From contig NZ_JANUBZ010000008.1 of NCBI RefSeq assembly GCF_024808665.1, positions 241,539 through 305,538 on the forward strand: a stretch of DNA of 64,000 nt. Reading direction: 5' to 3'. Below, one piece after another: positions 10,571 to 19,154 of this stretch. Source of the DNA: Mucilaginibacter empetricola (GTDB lineage: Bacteria; Bacteroidota; Bacteroidia; Sphingobacteriales; Sphingobacteriaceae). The stretch's first letter is position 1; each line of letters starts with the position of its first letter. A program made the position numbers and the translations under genes. Under the pieces are notes generated by a model. It was not told the DNA's origin. It saw only the letters and a list, made by a program, of their open reading frames with translations, and made no database searches.

Positions 10571-10996
10571 CTACAGGCGCAATGCGGGTATCGGGGAAGC
10601 CGTCATTAAAAACAAGTTGCTTTCGGGGCCGCTTTTAAACAGGCGGCGGGTAATCATATTGTCGTTTACATAAAACGAGGTTTCGGCAGGCAAACTATGT
10701 GGCCTAACAACATCCAGTATAGGTCTTGGCGTAACATCGGGCAGCTTTTTGGCAACAAAAATGCCTTTACGCGGAACTACATCTACCCAGCTTTGCGCAT
10801 ACAATTCATCGTAAGCGGCTACTATAGTTTTCCGGTGAACTTTCATCTCTTGTGCCAGCACCCTGCTTGACGGCAACGCGGAGCCTGGCCTTAATGTGCC
10901 CTGCCTTATATGTGATATAATGCCATTAGCTATTTGCTGATATACAGCTACATGGAGGTCTTTTTTGATTTTTAATAAGTTTTCCGTTAAAATCAT
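10571..10996 (-). CDS. MocR/PdxR-type regulator, GntR HTH part (before frameshift)
   Basis: 141 residues holding the winged-helix GntR domain (QIANGIISHIRQGTLRPGSA, then LPSSRVLAQEMKVHRKTIVA, about residues 20-65) and the linker of a MocR-type regulator. The last residues (NLFLMTASPIPALRL) are out-of-frame readthrough. In the neighbouring frame the same DNA reads NDGFPDTRIAPVELL, which continues into the aminotransferase-like domain at 9513-10565. As sequenced, the HTH is cut from its effector domain. The start ATG faces the divergent promoter and the palindrome at 11022-11041, the probable operator. A one-base sequencing error in the A-run remains possible. Confidence 0.82.
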   Translation of the reverse strand: MILTENLLKIKKDLHVAVYQQIANGIISHIRQGTLRPGSALPSSRVLAQEMKVHRKTIVAAYDELYAQSWVDVVPRKGIFVAKKLPDVTPRPILDVVRPHSLPAETSFYVNDNMITRRLFKSGPESNLFLMTASPIPALRL

Positions 10997-10998
10997 AC

Positions 10999-11041
10999 TG
11001 GACTATGTTGTTTGTTGTTTCTGGACTACTAATGTAGTCCA
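10999..11041. promoter_or_regulatory. Candidate MocR operator: palindrome plus half-site
   Basis: In the 82-bp divergent gap, TGGACTAC (11022-11029) and GTAGTCCA (11034-11041) form a perfect 8-bp inverted repeat around TAAT. A further direct copy, TGGACTAT, lies at 10999-11006, 23 bp upstream. Sites made of a direct repeat plus an inverted copy are common for MocR-family dimers. The likely binder is the divergently encoded regulator. Confidence 0.65.
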
Positions 11042-11078
11042 ATGAGTTGGTAAATTAGTATCTAAATAATAAATAGTT

Positions 11079-11624
11079 ATGGAAAAGAATTCATCAGTCA
11101 AAATCATCGCTGTATATCTAAGAATAGCCATTGCAACTGCTTACCTATGGGAAGTTGCCGACCGTTTGGGTTTTCTGGGCGTTCACGGCCGGCCGCATGT
11201 AGGTTGGGGAGATTGGGCTCATTTCGTTGCTTATGCACATGATGTTATGCAATTTCTGCCATCTGCAATTATTCCTGCGCTGGCGGTTATTGCCACCATT
11301 GGCGAGGCACTTTTTGGTTTGCTGCTATTGTTTGGTTTGTTTACACGTTTTGCAGCTATTGGAAGTGGCATTTTAAGTTTCTGCTTTGCATTGGCGATGG
11401 CCATTTCTTTCGGTATAGATTCTCCGCTGGGGTATTCGGTATTTACGTTAAGTGCTGCAAGTCTCCTTTTAGCAACCTTGCCCGAATATGGCTTTAGTAT
11501 TGATGCCCTTATAAACATCGACAGAAAAATAAAAAAGGTTGGTAGTAGCGATGACTTATCAGTTGCGACTGATAATCCGCTAAGCGCGGGCGACAGAAAC
11601 TTTATTTATGCAATGTTAAAATGA
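11079..11624 (+). CDS. DoxX-family membrane protein
   Basis: 181 residues with four hydrophobic helices (about 10-30, 63-90, 92-115 and 118-138) and the DoxX pattern LRIAIATAYLWEVADRLGFL ... ATIGEALFGLLLLFGLFTRF. DoxX-like proteins are inner-membrane proteins loosely tied to thiol and oxidative stress or quinone redox; the function here is not known. First gene of a three-gene operon: its stop overlaps the ATG of the next gene by 4 bp (ATGA). Expression is probably controlled by the divergent MocR-type regulator through the palindrome 38 bp upstream. Confidence 0.85.
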   Translation: MEKNSSVKIIAVYLRIAIATAYLWEVADRLGFLGVHGRPHVGWGDWAHFVAYAHDVMQFLPSAIIPALAVIATIGEALFGLLLLFGLFTRFAAIGSGILSFCFALAMAISFGIDSPLGYSVFTLSAASLLLATLPEYGFSIDALINIDRKIKKVGSSDDLSVATDNPLSAGDRNFIYAMLK

Positions 11625-12088
11625 ATATTTCAATAAAATATAAACCGATGAAATTAAGAATGAACATTAACGAAGCCGAGCCACGCATTTATAAGGCTAT
11701 GGCAGTTGCTGATAATTATTTACCTGAATTTGATTTAGATAAGAAACTACAGGAATTAATAAGAATAAGAGTATCACAAATAAATGGCTGCGGATATTGT
11801 ATTGATTATCATACCCAGGACGCGATAAATGCAGGTGAAACTACCCAACGGCTTTTTGCACTGGCGGCATGGTGGGAAACACCATTTTTTACGGATGAAG
11901 AACGGGCGGTATTAAAATTAGCCGAAGAAGTAACCCGCATATCGGTCCATGGCGTTTCGGACGATACTTATGAAAATGCCCTGAAATTGCTTGGCAAGCA
12001 AAAGCTTGCGCAGGTCATATTCGTCACCACCACTATTAACAGCTGGAACAGAATCGCCATTTCGATGCATATGATAGCCGGCGAATAA
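11621..12088 (+). CDS. Carboxymuconolactone decarboxylase (AhpD-like) family protein
   Basis: 155 residues. The family's redox motif is clear: INGCGYCIDYHTQDAINAGE (CxxC at about residues 46-49 with the following His), then EERAVLKLAEEVTRI. CMD/AhpD proteins with CxxC..H are all-alpha peroxidase-like or redox-relay proteins. Translationally coupled to doxX (4-bp overlap). An internal ATG at 11648 (MKLRMNINEAEP) matches the usual family N-terminus and may be the real start; the upstream ATG is kept because of the overlap. Substrate unknown; a peroxide or thiol stress role is inference. Confidence 0.88.
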   Translation: MNISIKYKPMKLRMNINEAEPRIYKAMAVADNYLPEFDLDKKLQELIRIRVSQINGCGYCIDYHTQDAINAGETTQRLFALAAWWETPFFTDEERAVLKLAEEVTRISVHGVSDDTYENALKLLGKQKLAQVIFVTTTINSWNRIAISMHMIAGE

Positions 12089-12108
12089 TTTATACAGATA
12101 AACAAAAA

Positions 12109-12915
12109 ATGAACAAAGCATTAATATGTACCACCTGCGGCACCCAATACCCACCTGATAAACAGGTGCCTGAATTATGTATTATCTGTAACGATGACCG
12201 GCAGTATGTGACTGAAGATGGCCAGCATTGGACCGATATGGAGGAGCTGGAAAGAGGCCGCAGCACTAAAATTGAGGTGCTATGTGATAATTTATACAGC
12301 TTAAAAACAGAACCAGATTTTGCGCTGGCTAACCGGGCACTGTTTGTAAAATCACCTGGTGGCAACGTATTATGGGATTGTATAACGCTTCCGGATAAGA
12401 ATGCAATTGACTTTATTAACGCAAACGGAGGATTAAAAGCCATTGCATTTTCTCATCCACACTACTATAGTGCAATGAATGAATGGGCCGCTATATTTAA
12501 CTGCCCCGTTTATATTCATCATAATGATAGCCAATGGACAATGTATAAAGGGAAGCACATCACTTTATGGAATGGCAACGATTTTAAACTCTGGGATGGC
12601 ATCAGGATAGTTCATGCCGGGGGGCATTTTCCGGGGAGTTGCGTTTTGCATGTACCGTCTTTGTCTGCTAAGGGCACAGTTTTAAGCGGAGATACTTTGT
12701 ATATTGCACGAAGTAAGCGACATATTGCGGTGATGTTTAGTTATCCCAACCAGATTTTACTACCCCGAAATGAATTTGTTGCGTTTTATGAAAAATGTAA
12801 AGGACTGGAGTTTGACACCATGTATGGCGCTTTTGTTAATCAGGATTTGGTAGGAAATGCTAAGCAAATATTCAATACCTCTATGCACCGATATATAAAC
12901 AGCTATGGAATGTAG
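12109..12915 (+). CDS. MBL-fold metallohydrolase with N-terminal zinc-ribbon-like motif
   Basis: 268 residues. The N-terminus carries two Cys pairs (CTTCGTQYP and CIIC, about residues 8-26) that look like a small zinc or rubredoxin-like knuckle. The rest resembles a metallo-beta-lactamase fold: SHPHYYSAM (HxH), a second His in HAGGHFPGSC, and the metal-bridging Asp in LSGDTLYI. Third gene of the DoxX operon, 20 bp after the CMD gene. The HxHxD motif is degenerate (HPHYY), so metal content and activity are uncertain. The combination suggests a detoxification or stress operon, but no substrate can be named. Confidence 0.8.
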   Translation: MNKALICTTCGTQYPPDKQVPELCIICNDDRQYVTEDGQHWTDMEELERGRSTKIEVLCDNLYSLKTEPDFALANRALFVKSPGGNVLWDCITLPDKNAIDFINANGGLKAIAFSHPHYYSAMNEWAAIFNCPVYIHHNDSQWTMYKGKHITLWNGNDFKLWDGIRIVHAGGHFPGSCVLHVPSLSAKGTVLSGDTLYIARSKRHIAVMFSYPNQILLPRNEFVAFYEKCKGLEFDTMYGAFVNQDLVGNAKQIFNTSMHRYINSYGM

Positions 12916-12939
12916 TTTTTACTGCAACCCATAGCTGTT
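12898..12939. terminator. Probable hairpin terminator between convergent genes
   Basis: Perfect 11-bp arms AACAGCTATGG / CCATAGCTGTT with a 20-nt loop that includes the stop codon of the MBL gene. There is no strong T tract on either strand, so termination is likely but not certain. Confidence 0.45.
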
Positions 12940-12954
12940 AAATATGAATAGTAA

Positions 12955-14331
12955 TTATTCTCCTCTTTTTAAGCCAAATTTTTCAATCTTGCTATATAAG
13001 TGACTGCGCTGTATATCAATATCATCGGCTGTTTTTGAAACATTCCAGTTGTTTTTTTCCAGCTTAAACTTAATATACTCCCGTTCGGCAAAGTCTTTAT
13101 ATTCCTGAAAGTTATTAAACTGGTCAAAATCAGTTTGCTGGCTAGCAGGTACATTGGTGATAGCTGTAGGCGAAGATGGATTTGCAAATGCTTTTACATC
13201 ACTGTCGGTAATGGTTTTGTCACTTAAAATGATCAAACGCTCAACCATATTGCGTAGCTCGCGAATATTGCCGGTCCATGGTAAAGCTTTTAACGCATCC
13301 ATAGCTGATTCCGATATTTTTTTAACGGGCATGCCGTAATCATTACAAATCTCGTCCAAAAAGCTTTGGGTTAACAAGCCTATATCGTCTTTACGCTCGG
13401 TTAATGAGGGCACGTGTATTAAAATAACGCTAAGACGGTGGTATAAGTCCATCCGGAAGTTGCCTGCTTCAATTTCCTTCAACAGGTCTTTATTGGTAGC
13501 GGCAACAACACGTACATCAACCTCAATTTCCTTTTCGCCCCCAACGCGGGTAATTTTATTTTCCTGAAGCGCACGCAACACCTTGGCTTGCGTAGGGGGG
13601 CTCATATCGCCTATTTCGTCCAGAAATAAAGTACCGCCGTTTGCCGACTCAAATTTACCTATACGTTGTTTAATGGCGGATGTAAATGAGCCTTTTTCAT
13701 GGCCAAATAACTCACTTTCAATTAATTCTGATGGTATGGCAGCGCAGTTTACCTCGATTAGCGGAGCATTTGAACGATTGGATTTTTCGTGTAGCCAACG
13801 CGCTACCAGTTCTTTACCGCTACCATTTGCACCGGTTATCAAAACACGCGCATCAGTGGGAGCAACCCGTTCAATAGTTTCTTTTATTTTTAAAATTGCC
13901 TGCGAATCGCCCAAAATGGCGCGTACTTTGGCGGCTTTGCGTTTTAAAACCCTGGTTTCTGATACCAGGCTTCCCCGGTCGAGTGCATTACGAACGGTAA
14001 TAAGTAGCCTGTTCAAATCAGGTGGTTTTGAAATAAAATCAAAAGCGCCCTTTTTACTTGCCTCAACCGCCGTTTCAACTGTCCCGTGGCCCGATATCAT
14101 GATAAATGGCAGATCAGGTTTAATATAAAGACCTTCAGAAAGCACTTCCATGCCATCCATCCGGTTCATTTTTATATCGCACAGTACAAGATCGTAGGTG
14201 TTGTTTTTGATCAGTTCAAGACCATCTATCCCGTTGTCAACATCCTCTACTTCATAATCTTCATATTCTAAAATCTCACGCAAGGTGCTGCGGATAGAAC
14301 GTTCGTCATCAATAATTAAAATTTTCGCCAT
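12955..14331 (-). CDS. Sigma-54-dependent response regulator (NtrC/AtoC type)
   Basis: 458 residues. Receiver domain 1-120 (IIDDE, phospho-acceptor Asp in LVLCDIKMNRMDG, MISGHG, Lys in FISKPP). AAA+ domain about 140-370 with Walker A TGANGSGKE, a GSFTSA loop in place of canonical GAFTGA, and Walker B GGTLFLDEIGD. C-terminal Fis-type HTH (NNWNVSKTADDIDIQRSHLY). It activates sigma-54 promoters when phosphorylated. No histidine kinase lies beside it, so the partner is elsewhere. The GSFTSA variant is, as far as I recall, usual in Bacteroidota regulators of this kind. Confidence 0.93.
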   Translation of the reverse strand: MAKILIIDDERSIRSTLREILEYEDYEVEDVDNGIDGLELIKNNTYDLVLCDIKMNRMDGMEVLSEGLYIKPDLPFIMISGHGTVETAVEASKKGAFDFISKPPDLNRLLITVRNALDRGSLVSETRVLKRKAAKVRAILGDSQAILKIKETIERVAPTDARVLITGANGSGKELVARWLHEKSNRSNAPLIEVNCAAIPSELIESELFGHEKGSFTSAIKQRIGKFESANGGTLFLDEIGDMSPPTQAKVLRALQENKITRVGGEKEIEVDVRVVAATNKDLLKEIEAGNFRMDLYHRLSVILIHVPSLTERKDDIGLLTQSFLDEICNDYGMPVKKISESAMDALKALPWTGNIRELRNMVERLIILSDKTITDSDVKAFANPSSPTAITNVPASQQTDFDQFNNFQEYKDFAEREYIKFKLEKNNWNVSKTADDIDIQRSHLYSKIEKFGLKRGE

Positions 14332-14529
14332 TGTAAAAAGTTCTCAGGTATTAGATGATTTTGCTAATATACTAATTGTATAGAAAAGCAAACACTTTTT
14401 TACCCGTATGGTTTTGAATAATATTAAAATAAAATAATAATAGGGCAGTACAGCTTAGTTAGCCCCTTTTTAATTTGTAACATTTTGGTAATAAACAGCA
14501 GATTGATAGTGGATTATCAGAAAGATGTT

Positions 14530-15123
14530 TTACAATGAATAAGTTATGTAATCGAAATCCTCCATCGTATCAATATCAATACCTCCCTGGTCATAGGGAA
14601 GTATGGTTAAAATGTCTCCGTATTTTGTAAGCAGATTTTCGGCTCCCCCATTGCCATTAAGGTTAAGGAGTTCGTCAAAATAAATTTTGTCGAATAATGT
14701 AGGCATACCTATCATGTCATCATAGGCACTAGCTGCTATACCTGATTTTGTTTTCGAAAGTATCAGCATATTAAGCAGATGTGTATCTACAAAAGGCTGG
14801 TCGCAAAACATCAGGATAACAGCATTAATTGCCGGATTGATTTTTTGAATTTCATTTATTCCCGATTTTATGGACGATGATATTCCTTCGGCCCAATCAG
14901 TATTGTTAACAATATTTACTTTGGTATGGGTAATTGTCGGAGTAATAATATCTGCATTGGCGCCCACAACTACCAATATTGTTTCACATGCGGTTGACAT
15001 AGCTGTCTCAATAGCGCGCTGCAATAGGGTTTGCCCCCGGAAAATTAAATTTTGTTTGGGCTCGCCCATTCTACCGGACGAGCCTGCGGCCAGTATAATA
15101 ATGCCGGTTACCGTGTTTGTCAT
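14530..15123 (-). CDS. MocA/MobA-like nucleotidyltransferase (Mo-cofactor cytidylyltransferase type)
   Basis: 197 residues with the NTP-transferase signature ILAAGSSGRMGEPKQNL at the N-terminus, the metal-binding LMFCDQPFVD (about 104-113) and the C-terminal IDIDTMEDF. This pattern fits MocA-like enzymes that transfer CMP to molybdopterin for the xanthine dehydrogenase class. It is divergent from moaA, with a 188-bp gap holding the moaA promoter. A true MobA is encoded separately in the cluster, which supports a MocA-like rather than GMP-transferring role. Nucleotide specificity is inferred. Confidence 0.8.
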   Translation of the reverse strand: MTNTVTGIIILAAGSSGRMGEPKQNLIFRGQTLLQRAIETAMSTACETILVVVGANADIITPTITHTKVNIVNNTDWAEGISSSIKSGINEIQKINPAINAVILMFCDQPFVDTHLLNMLILSKTKSGIAASAYDDMIGMPTLFDKIYFDELLNLNGNGGAENLLTKYGDILTILPYDQGGIDIDTMEDFDYITYSL

Positions 15124-15282
15124 TTGTTAATTTATAGCCTCAATTTTTACTTTGATCAACAAATGTAAAGGTAGCTTGTTGGTATGGATGAATTATCCTT
15201 TGTGTACAAAAAATACAATTAAACAACACGCTGTACATTTGGATTGAGTATTTTTACAAAAGGAACGGCTTGCGCGTTGGTA

Positions 15283-15290
15283 TATTTTTG
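15283..15290 (+). promoter_or_regulatory. TAnnTTTG -7 box upstream of moaA
   Basis: TATTTTTG matches the Bacteroidota -7 consensus and sits 21 bp before the start codon. No good -33 element is seen at the expected spacing. Two TGTACA copies lie upstream at 15203-15208 and 15232-15237. Confidence 0.45.
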
Positions 15291-15311
15291 AATTTTATAA
15301 AGGACTGATAT

Positions 15312-16301
15312 TTGTTACTGGATAATCACGGAAGAAAAATTAATTACCTGCGGCTGGCAGTGACAGACAGATGTAATTTACGTTGCTTTTACTGCATGCC
15401 CGAGGAGGGATTGAATTGGCTGTCGCGCACGGAATTGATGTCGTACGATGAAATGTTGCAGATCTGCTCTTTACTGGTAAAAATGGGTATCGACAAAATA
15501 CGTATTACCGGTGGCGAACCATTTGTACGTAAAGATATTATGCCGTTTTTGACAGCGCTATCTAAATTGTACGGCTTAAATGAACTTACCATTACTACAA
15601 ACGGTGTTTTAACGGCACCGTATGTAAAAGAATTAAAAGCGATTGGCGTTAAGTCAGTGAACCTCAGTTTGGATACTTTGGATGCTAACAGGTTTTTCGC
15701 CATAACCAGCCGGGATGAATTTGCGAACGTAATGGCCACATTGGATGAATTATTGAAGTATAATATCGAGGTTAAGATAAACGCTGTTGTAATGGATGGT
15801 AAAAATGTGCAAGATATTATGCCGCTTGTTGAACTGACAAAGAATTTGCCGGTAAGTGTTCGTTTTATTGAGGAAATGCCTTTTAACGGAGATGCCCATA
15901 TTTATAATGGATTAAAGTGGGATCATGTGCGGATTTTGGAAGAGATTAAAAAACACTATCCCGAATTAAAAAAATTGGATGACCCGTTGTTTTCCACTTC
16001 ACATAATTACCAGGTTGCTGCATACGCAGGTACAGTAGGCATAATTGCAGCCTATTCGCGCACGTTTTGCGGCACTTGCAACCGGATACGCATAACGCCG
16101 GTTGGCGAACTAAAAACCTGCTTATATGACGGTGGGATATTAAACATAAAAGATATGATACGGCGCGGCGACAGCGTAGATATGCTAACAAAAACAATGA
16201 TGGATGCTTTTGGCACCCGGGCAAAAGATGGTTGGGAAGCCGAGGGATTGAGGCCGGCAAACAATAGTGTACATGAATCAATGGCAACTATTGGGGGTTA
16301 G
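15312..16301 (+). CDS. moaA: GTP 3',8-cyclase MoaA
   Basis: 329 residues. Radical SAM cluster motif CNLRCFYC at about residues 22-29, GGEPFV for SAM binding, and a second [4Fe-4S] site CGTCNRIRITPVGELKTCLY near the C-terminus. It ends in the conserved GG. It converts GTP to 3',8-cyclo-GTP, the first step of Mo-cofactor synthesis. The start is TTG: an in-frame stop (TGA at 15306-15308) lies just upstream, no ATG is available before the conserved N-terminus, and AAAGGA sits about 9 bp before it. First gene of moaA-moeA-moaC-mobA-moeB. Confidence 0.95.
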   Translation: MLLDNHGRKINYLRLAVTDRCNLRCFYCMPEEGLNWLSRTELMSYDEMLQICSLLVKMGIDKIRITGGEPFVRKDIMPFLTALSKLYGLNELTITTNGVLTAPYVKELKAIGVKSVNLSLDTLDANRFFAITSRDEFANVMATLDELLKYNIEVKINAVVMDGKNVQDIMPLVELTKNLPVSVRFIEEMPFNGDAHIYNGLKWDHVRILEEIKKHYPELKKLDDPLFSTSHNYQVAAYAGTVGIIAAYSRTFCGTCNRIRITPVGELKTCLYDGGILNIKDMIRRGDSVDMLTKTMMDAFGTRAKDGWEAEGLRPANNSVHESMATIGG

Positions 16302-16329
16302 GAAACTATAATAACAAGTAATTGGTAAA

Positions 16330-17523
16330 ATGATAACTGTAGAAGAGGCAGAGAAAATAATACTTGAACAGGCAACAGATTACGGGGCCGAGATTATTCC
16401 ATTTGAGCTGGCATTGGGAAGGGTATTGGCTGAAAATATTAAGGCCGATAGAGATTTGCCTCCATTTAACCGCGTAACAATGGATGGTATAGCCATACAC
16501 TATGATGCTATTGAAAACGGCATAAGTACTTTCAGAATAAAAAACACACAGGCTGCAGGCGATGAACCAGTTAATATTGATGAGCATACCGAATGCATAG
16601 AGATAATGACGGGTGCCATGTTACCTCCGTCAACAGATACAGTTATCCGGTATGAGGATCTTGAATTGAGGGCAGGTTTGGCAACACTGGTTACAAACGA
16701 CATCAAAAGGGGGCAGAACATACATTACAAGGGGAATGACAAAAAGCAGGATGATATAGTGGCTGCCTTGGGGACTTTAATCACCCCTGCAATTATTAGT
16801 CTGATAGCTTCTGTTGGGGAAACAGAGCTGAGGGTAAAGAAAATGCCACGGGTTGTTATTCTTTCTTCGGGCGATGAGTTGGTTGAAGTGAACCAAACGC
16901 CATCGCAATATCAAATAAGGCGATCAAATTGCTACACAACAAAAGCAATATTAAGTAAGCATAATTTGGATGCCGAATTGCTGCATCTGCCTGATGATAA
17001 AGGTATTATTAAAAGTCAACTAAAAACCTGTCTCGAGAAATACGATGTGCTGTTGCTTAGCGGCGGAGTATCAATGGGTAAATTTGACTATATTCCAAAG
17101 GCGTTGGAAGAGTTAAAGGTGGCAACGCTTTTTCATAAAGTACAACAACGGCCAGGCAAGCCGTTTTGGTTTGGCAAACACGAAAAAGGAAACCTTGTAT
17201 TTGCATTTCCGGGCAATCCGGTGGCTACGTTTATGTGTCTGCACCGGTATTTTTTGCCCTGGTTAAATGCGTCACTTGGTATTGAAAAAAAATTTGATTT
17301 AAAAGCTGTGTTGAATAACAGGGTAAGCTTTATTTACCCGTTGAAATATTTTATGCAGGTTAAATTGCATTATAATGAATACTGCCAGCTGATGGCAAGC
17401 CCGGTAGAAGGTAATGGATCGGGCGATTTTGCTAACCTTGTCGATACAGATGCTTTTATGGAGTTGCCCATGGAACGAAATGAATTTAAAAAAGGCGAAG
17501 TGTTTAACATATGGCCTTTCTAA
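16330..17523 (+). CDS. moeA: Molybdopterin molybdenumtransferase MoeA
   Basis: 397 residues. Motifs: FNRVTMDGIAIHYDA (about 44-58), IEIMTGAMLP, VVILSSGDELVEV, LLSGGVSMGKFDYIPKAL with the GGVSxG signature, and FAFPGNPVATFMCLHRY. It inserts molybdate into adenylylated molybdopterin in the cytoplasm. It follows moaA by 28 bp and precedes moaC by 16 bp on the same strand. Length is normal for the family. No MogA gene is seen; in this cluster adenylylation of molybdopterin must be supplied from elsewhere. Confidence 0.94.
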   Translation: MITVEEAEKIILEQATDYGAEIIPFELALGRVLAENIKADRDLPPFNRVTMDGIAIHYDAIENGISTFRIKNTQAAGDEPVNIDEHTECIEIMTGAMLPPSTDTVIRYEDLELRAGLATLVTNDIKRGQNIHYKGNDKKQDDIVAALGTLITPAIISLIASVGETELRVKKMPRVVILSSGDELVEVNQTPSQYQIRRSNCYTTKAILSKHNLDAELLHLPDDKGIIKSQLKTCLEKYDVLLLSGGVSMGKFDYIPKALEELKVATLFHKVQQRPGKPFWFGKHEKGNLVFAFPGNPVATFMCLHRYFLPWLNASLGIEKKFDLKAVLNNRVSFIYPLKYFMQVKLHYNEYCQLMASPVEGNGSGDFANLVDTDAFMELPMERNEFKKGEVFNIWPF

Positions 17524-17539
17524 CCATAAAATATAATTA

Positions 17540-18010
17540 ATGCTAAGTCATTTAGATAATGCAGGAAATCCTTTAATGGTTGATGTAAGCGGAAAGTCGG
17601 TTTCACACCGTACGGCTACAGCACGGAGTATAGTTTTTTTGCCTGCCGAGATATTGGATCACCTGGTTAGCGGCGATATTCAAACAAAAAAAGGCTCTGT
17701 ATTTCAAACCGCTATAATTGCCGGTATAATGGCTGCAAAAAAAACCGGCGACCTGATACCGCTTTGCCATCCATTGGGTTTGGATAACTGTAATGTGCAA
17801 ATCAGCATAAATAAAAATAACGAAGTAGTTATTGATTGTACCACCAGTATTACGGCCAAAACAGGGGTAGAGATGGAGGCATTGGTAGGAGCGTCCATCG
17901 CGGCGTTAACGGTTTATGATATGTGTAAGGCAATGAGTCACGATATTATTATAAAGGAAACTATGCTGATATCAAAAACAGGAGGTAAACGTGATTTCAA
18001 AAGGACATAA
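17540..18010 (+). CDS. moaC: Cyclic pyranopterin monophosphate synthase MoaC
   Basis: 156 residues with MVDVSGKSVSHRTATARS at the N-terminus, AAKKTGDLIPLCHPLGLDNC (active-site Lys and His region, about residues 68-87), GVEMEALVGASIAALTVYDM and the C-terminal KTGGKRDF. It rearranges the MoaA product to cPMP. It overlaps the next gene by 20 bp, and the strong Shine-Dalgarno of that gene lies inside the moaC 3' end, so the two are translationally coupled. Confidence 0.95.
   Translation: MLSHLDNAGNPLMVDVSGKSVSHRTATARSIVFLPAEILDHLVSGDIQTKKGSVFQTAIIAGIMAAKKTGDLIPLCHPLGLDNCNVQISINKNNEVVIDCTTSITAKTGVEMEALVGASIAALTVYDMCKAMSHDIIIKETMLISKTGGKRDFKRT
17980..17986 (+). promoter_or_regulatory. Strong Shine-Dalgarno for the MobB/MobA fusion
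   Basis: AGGAGGT ends 4 bp before GTG at 17991. Such a full Shine-Dalgarno is rare in this window and decides the non-ATG start inside the moaC coding sequence. Confidence 0.7.
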
Positions 18011-19154
18011 AAAGCACACCACTCTGCAGCGCCCTGCTTTTGGCAATTTTGGCCGTAATGAGTGGGCAATAGTCGGTGCTCCGTGTACCACCATAAAGCT
18101 TTTGGCTGACCAGGTGATCAGTACTTTATCGTCAAAATATAAGTGTGCTTATGTTGATACCACGCATAATGATGATATGGTAATACCGCCGGGCCGGTTG
18201 TCGAGTGGTGCAGCTTTTGAATATACCGACCAGGTAAATCATCAGCAGTTAAATTATGCTAAACCATTTAACCCGTTTAGGTTAAGGGAGATTTTTTCGT
18301 CAACCGATCTGGTTTTGATAAATGGTAATCATCAACCGGCGAAAGCGCAGGTAATTATTATCTACAATAACAAAAAAGCATCTCTGCAAAAAAGAATTGC
18401 GCAACTAACCAATGTGCAAATGATTATACTGGCTGACGCCGACGATGTTTTTGATTTTATAAAAGAGACTATACCCGATTGGGATAAATTGCCGATATAC
18501 AAACTCGACGAAACGGAGAAAATAATTTCGTTTTTTGAAACGCAAATGCAAAATGCCAAGCCTGTGTTAAAAGGACTGGTATTGGCAGGCGGCAAAAGCG
18601 AAAGAATGGGTTTTGATAAAGGAGCCGTTAGCTGGCATGGAAAAGAACAGCGTTATTATATGGCAGATATGCTCAAATCTGTTTGCGATGAAGTTTTTAT
18701 ATCGTGCAGAGCCGATCAACAAAGTGAAATTGATAATCAATATTCAAGCATTGCTGATACGTTTACTGGTTTGGGCCCATTTGGAGCCATATTATCTGCA
18801 TTTAGAGAAAAACCCGACAGCGCATGGCTTGTTGTGGCGTGTGATTTGCCGCTGGTTGACGAAAATACCCTAAAATATTTGACAGATAACAGGAACATAT
18901 CATCCGTTGCTACCGCCTATCAAAGCACGTTTGATGATTTCCCGGAACCATTAATTACCATTTGGGAGCCTAAAAGCTATCCTGTGCTGCTATCGTTCCT
19001 AGCTCAGGGTTATTCGTGCCCGCGTAAGGTGTTAATTAATACTGATGTTTTTTTGTTAAATGCGCCTAATCCGGATGATTTAACCAATGTAAACACACCC
19101 GAAGAACTGGATAAGATTAAACATGCACTACATAAAAAAGTAACTGTAGAATGA
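17991..19154 (+). CDS. mobA: Mo-cofactor guanylyltransferase MobA with N-terminal MobB-like domain
   Basis: 387 residues. The C-terminal half (about 187-387) is MobA: LKGLVLAGGKSERMGFDKG and CDLPLVDENT, transferring GMP to Mo-molybdopterin. The N-terminal half resembles MobB: the strand-loop WAIVGAPCTTIKLLADQVIS sits where MobB has a P-loop, followed by CAYVDTTHND and LVLINGN. The loop lacks the GxxGxGKT pattern, so GTP binding there is doubtful. GTG start is supported by AGGAGGT. It overlaps moaC (20 bp) and the next gene (4 bp, ATGA). MobA activity is well supported; the MobB-like reading is from fold pattern only. Confidence 0.85.
   Translation: MISKGHKKHTTLQRPAFGNFGRNEWAIVGAPCTTIKLLADQVISTLSSKYKCAYVDTTHNDDMVIPPGRLSSGAAFEYTDQVNHQQLNYAKPFNPFRLREIFSSTDLVLINGNHQPAKAQVIIIYNNKKASLQKRIAQLTNVQMIILADADDVFDFIKETIPDWDKLPIYKLDETEKIISFFETQMQNAKPVLKGLVLAGGKSERMGFDKGAVSWHGKEQRYYMADMLKSVCDEVFISCRADQQSEIDNQYSSIADTFTGLGPFGAILSAFREKPDSAWLVVACDLPLVDENTLKYLTDNRNISSVATAYQSTFDDFPEPLITIWEPKSYPVLLSFLAQGYSCPRKVLINTDVFLLNAPNPDDLTNVNTPEELDKIKHALHKKVTVE

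Noticed and set aside
13583..14128. 181-codon plus frame
   Set aside because: Shadow of the NtrC-type regulator whose domains are intact on the other strand.
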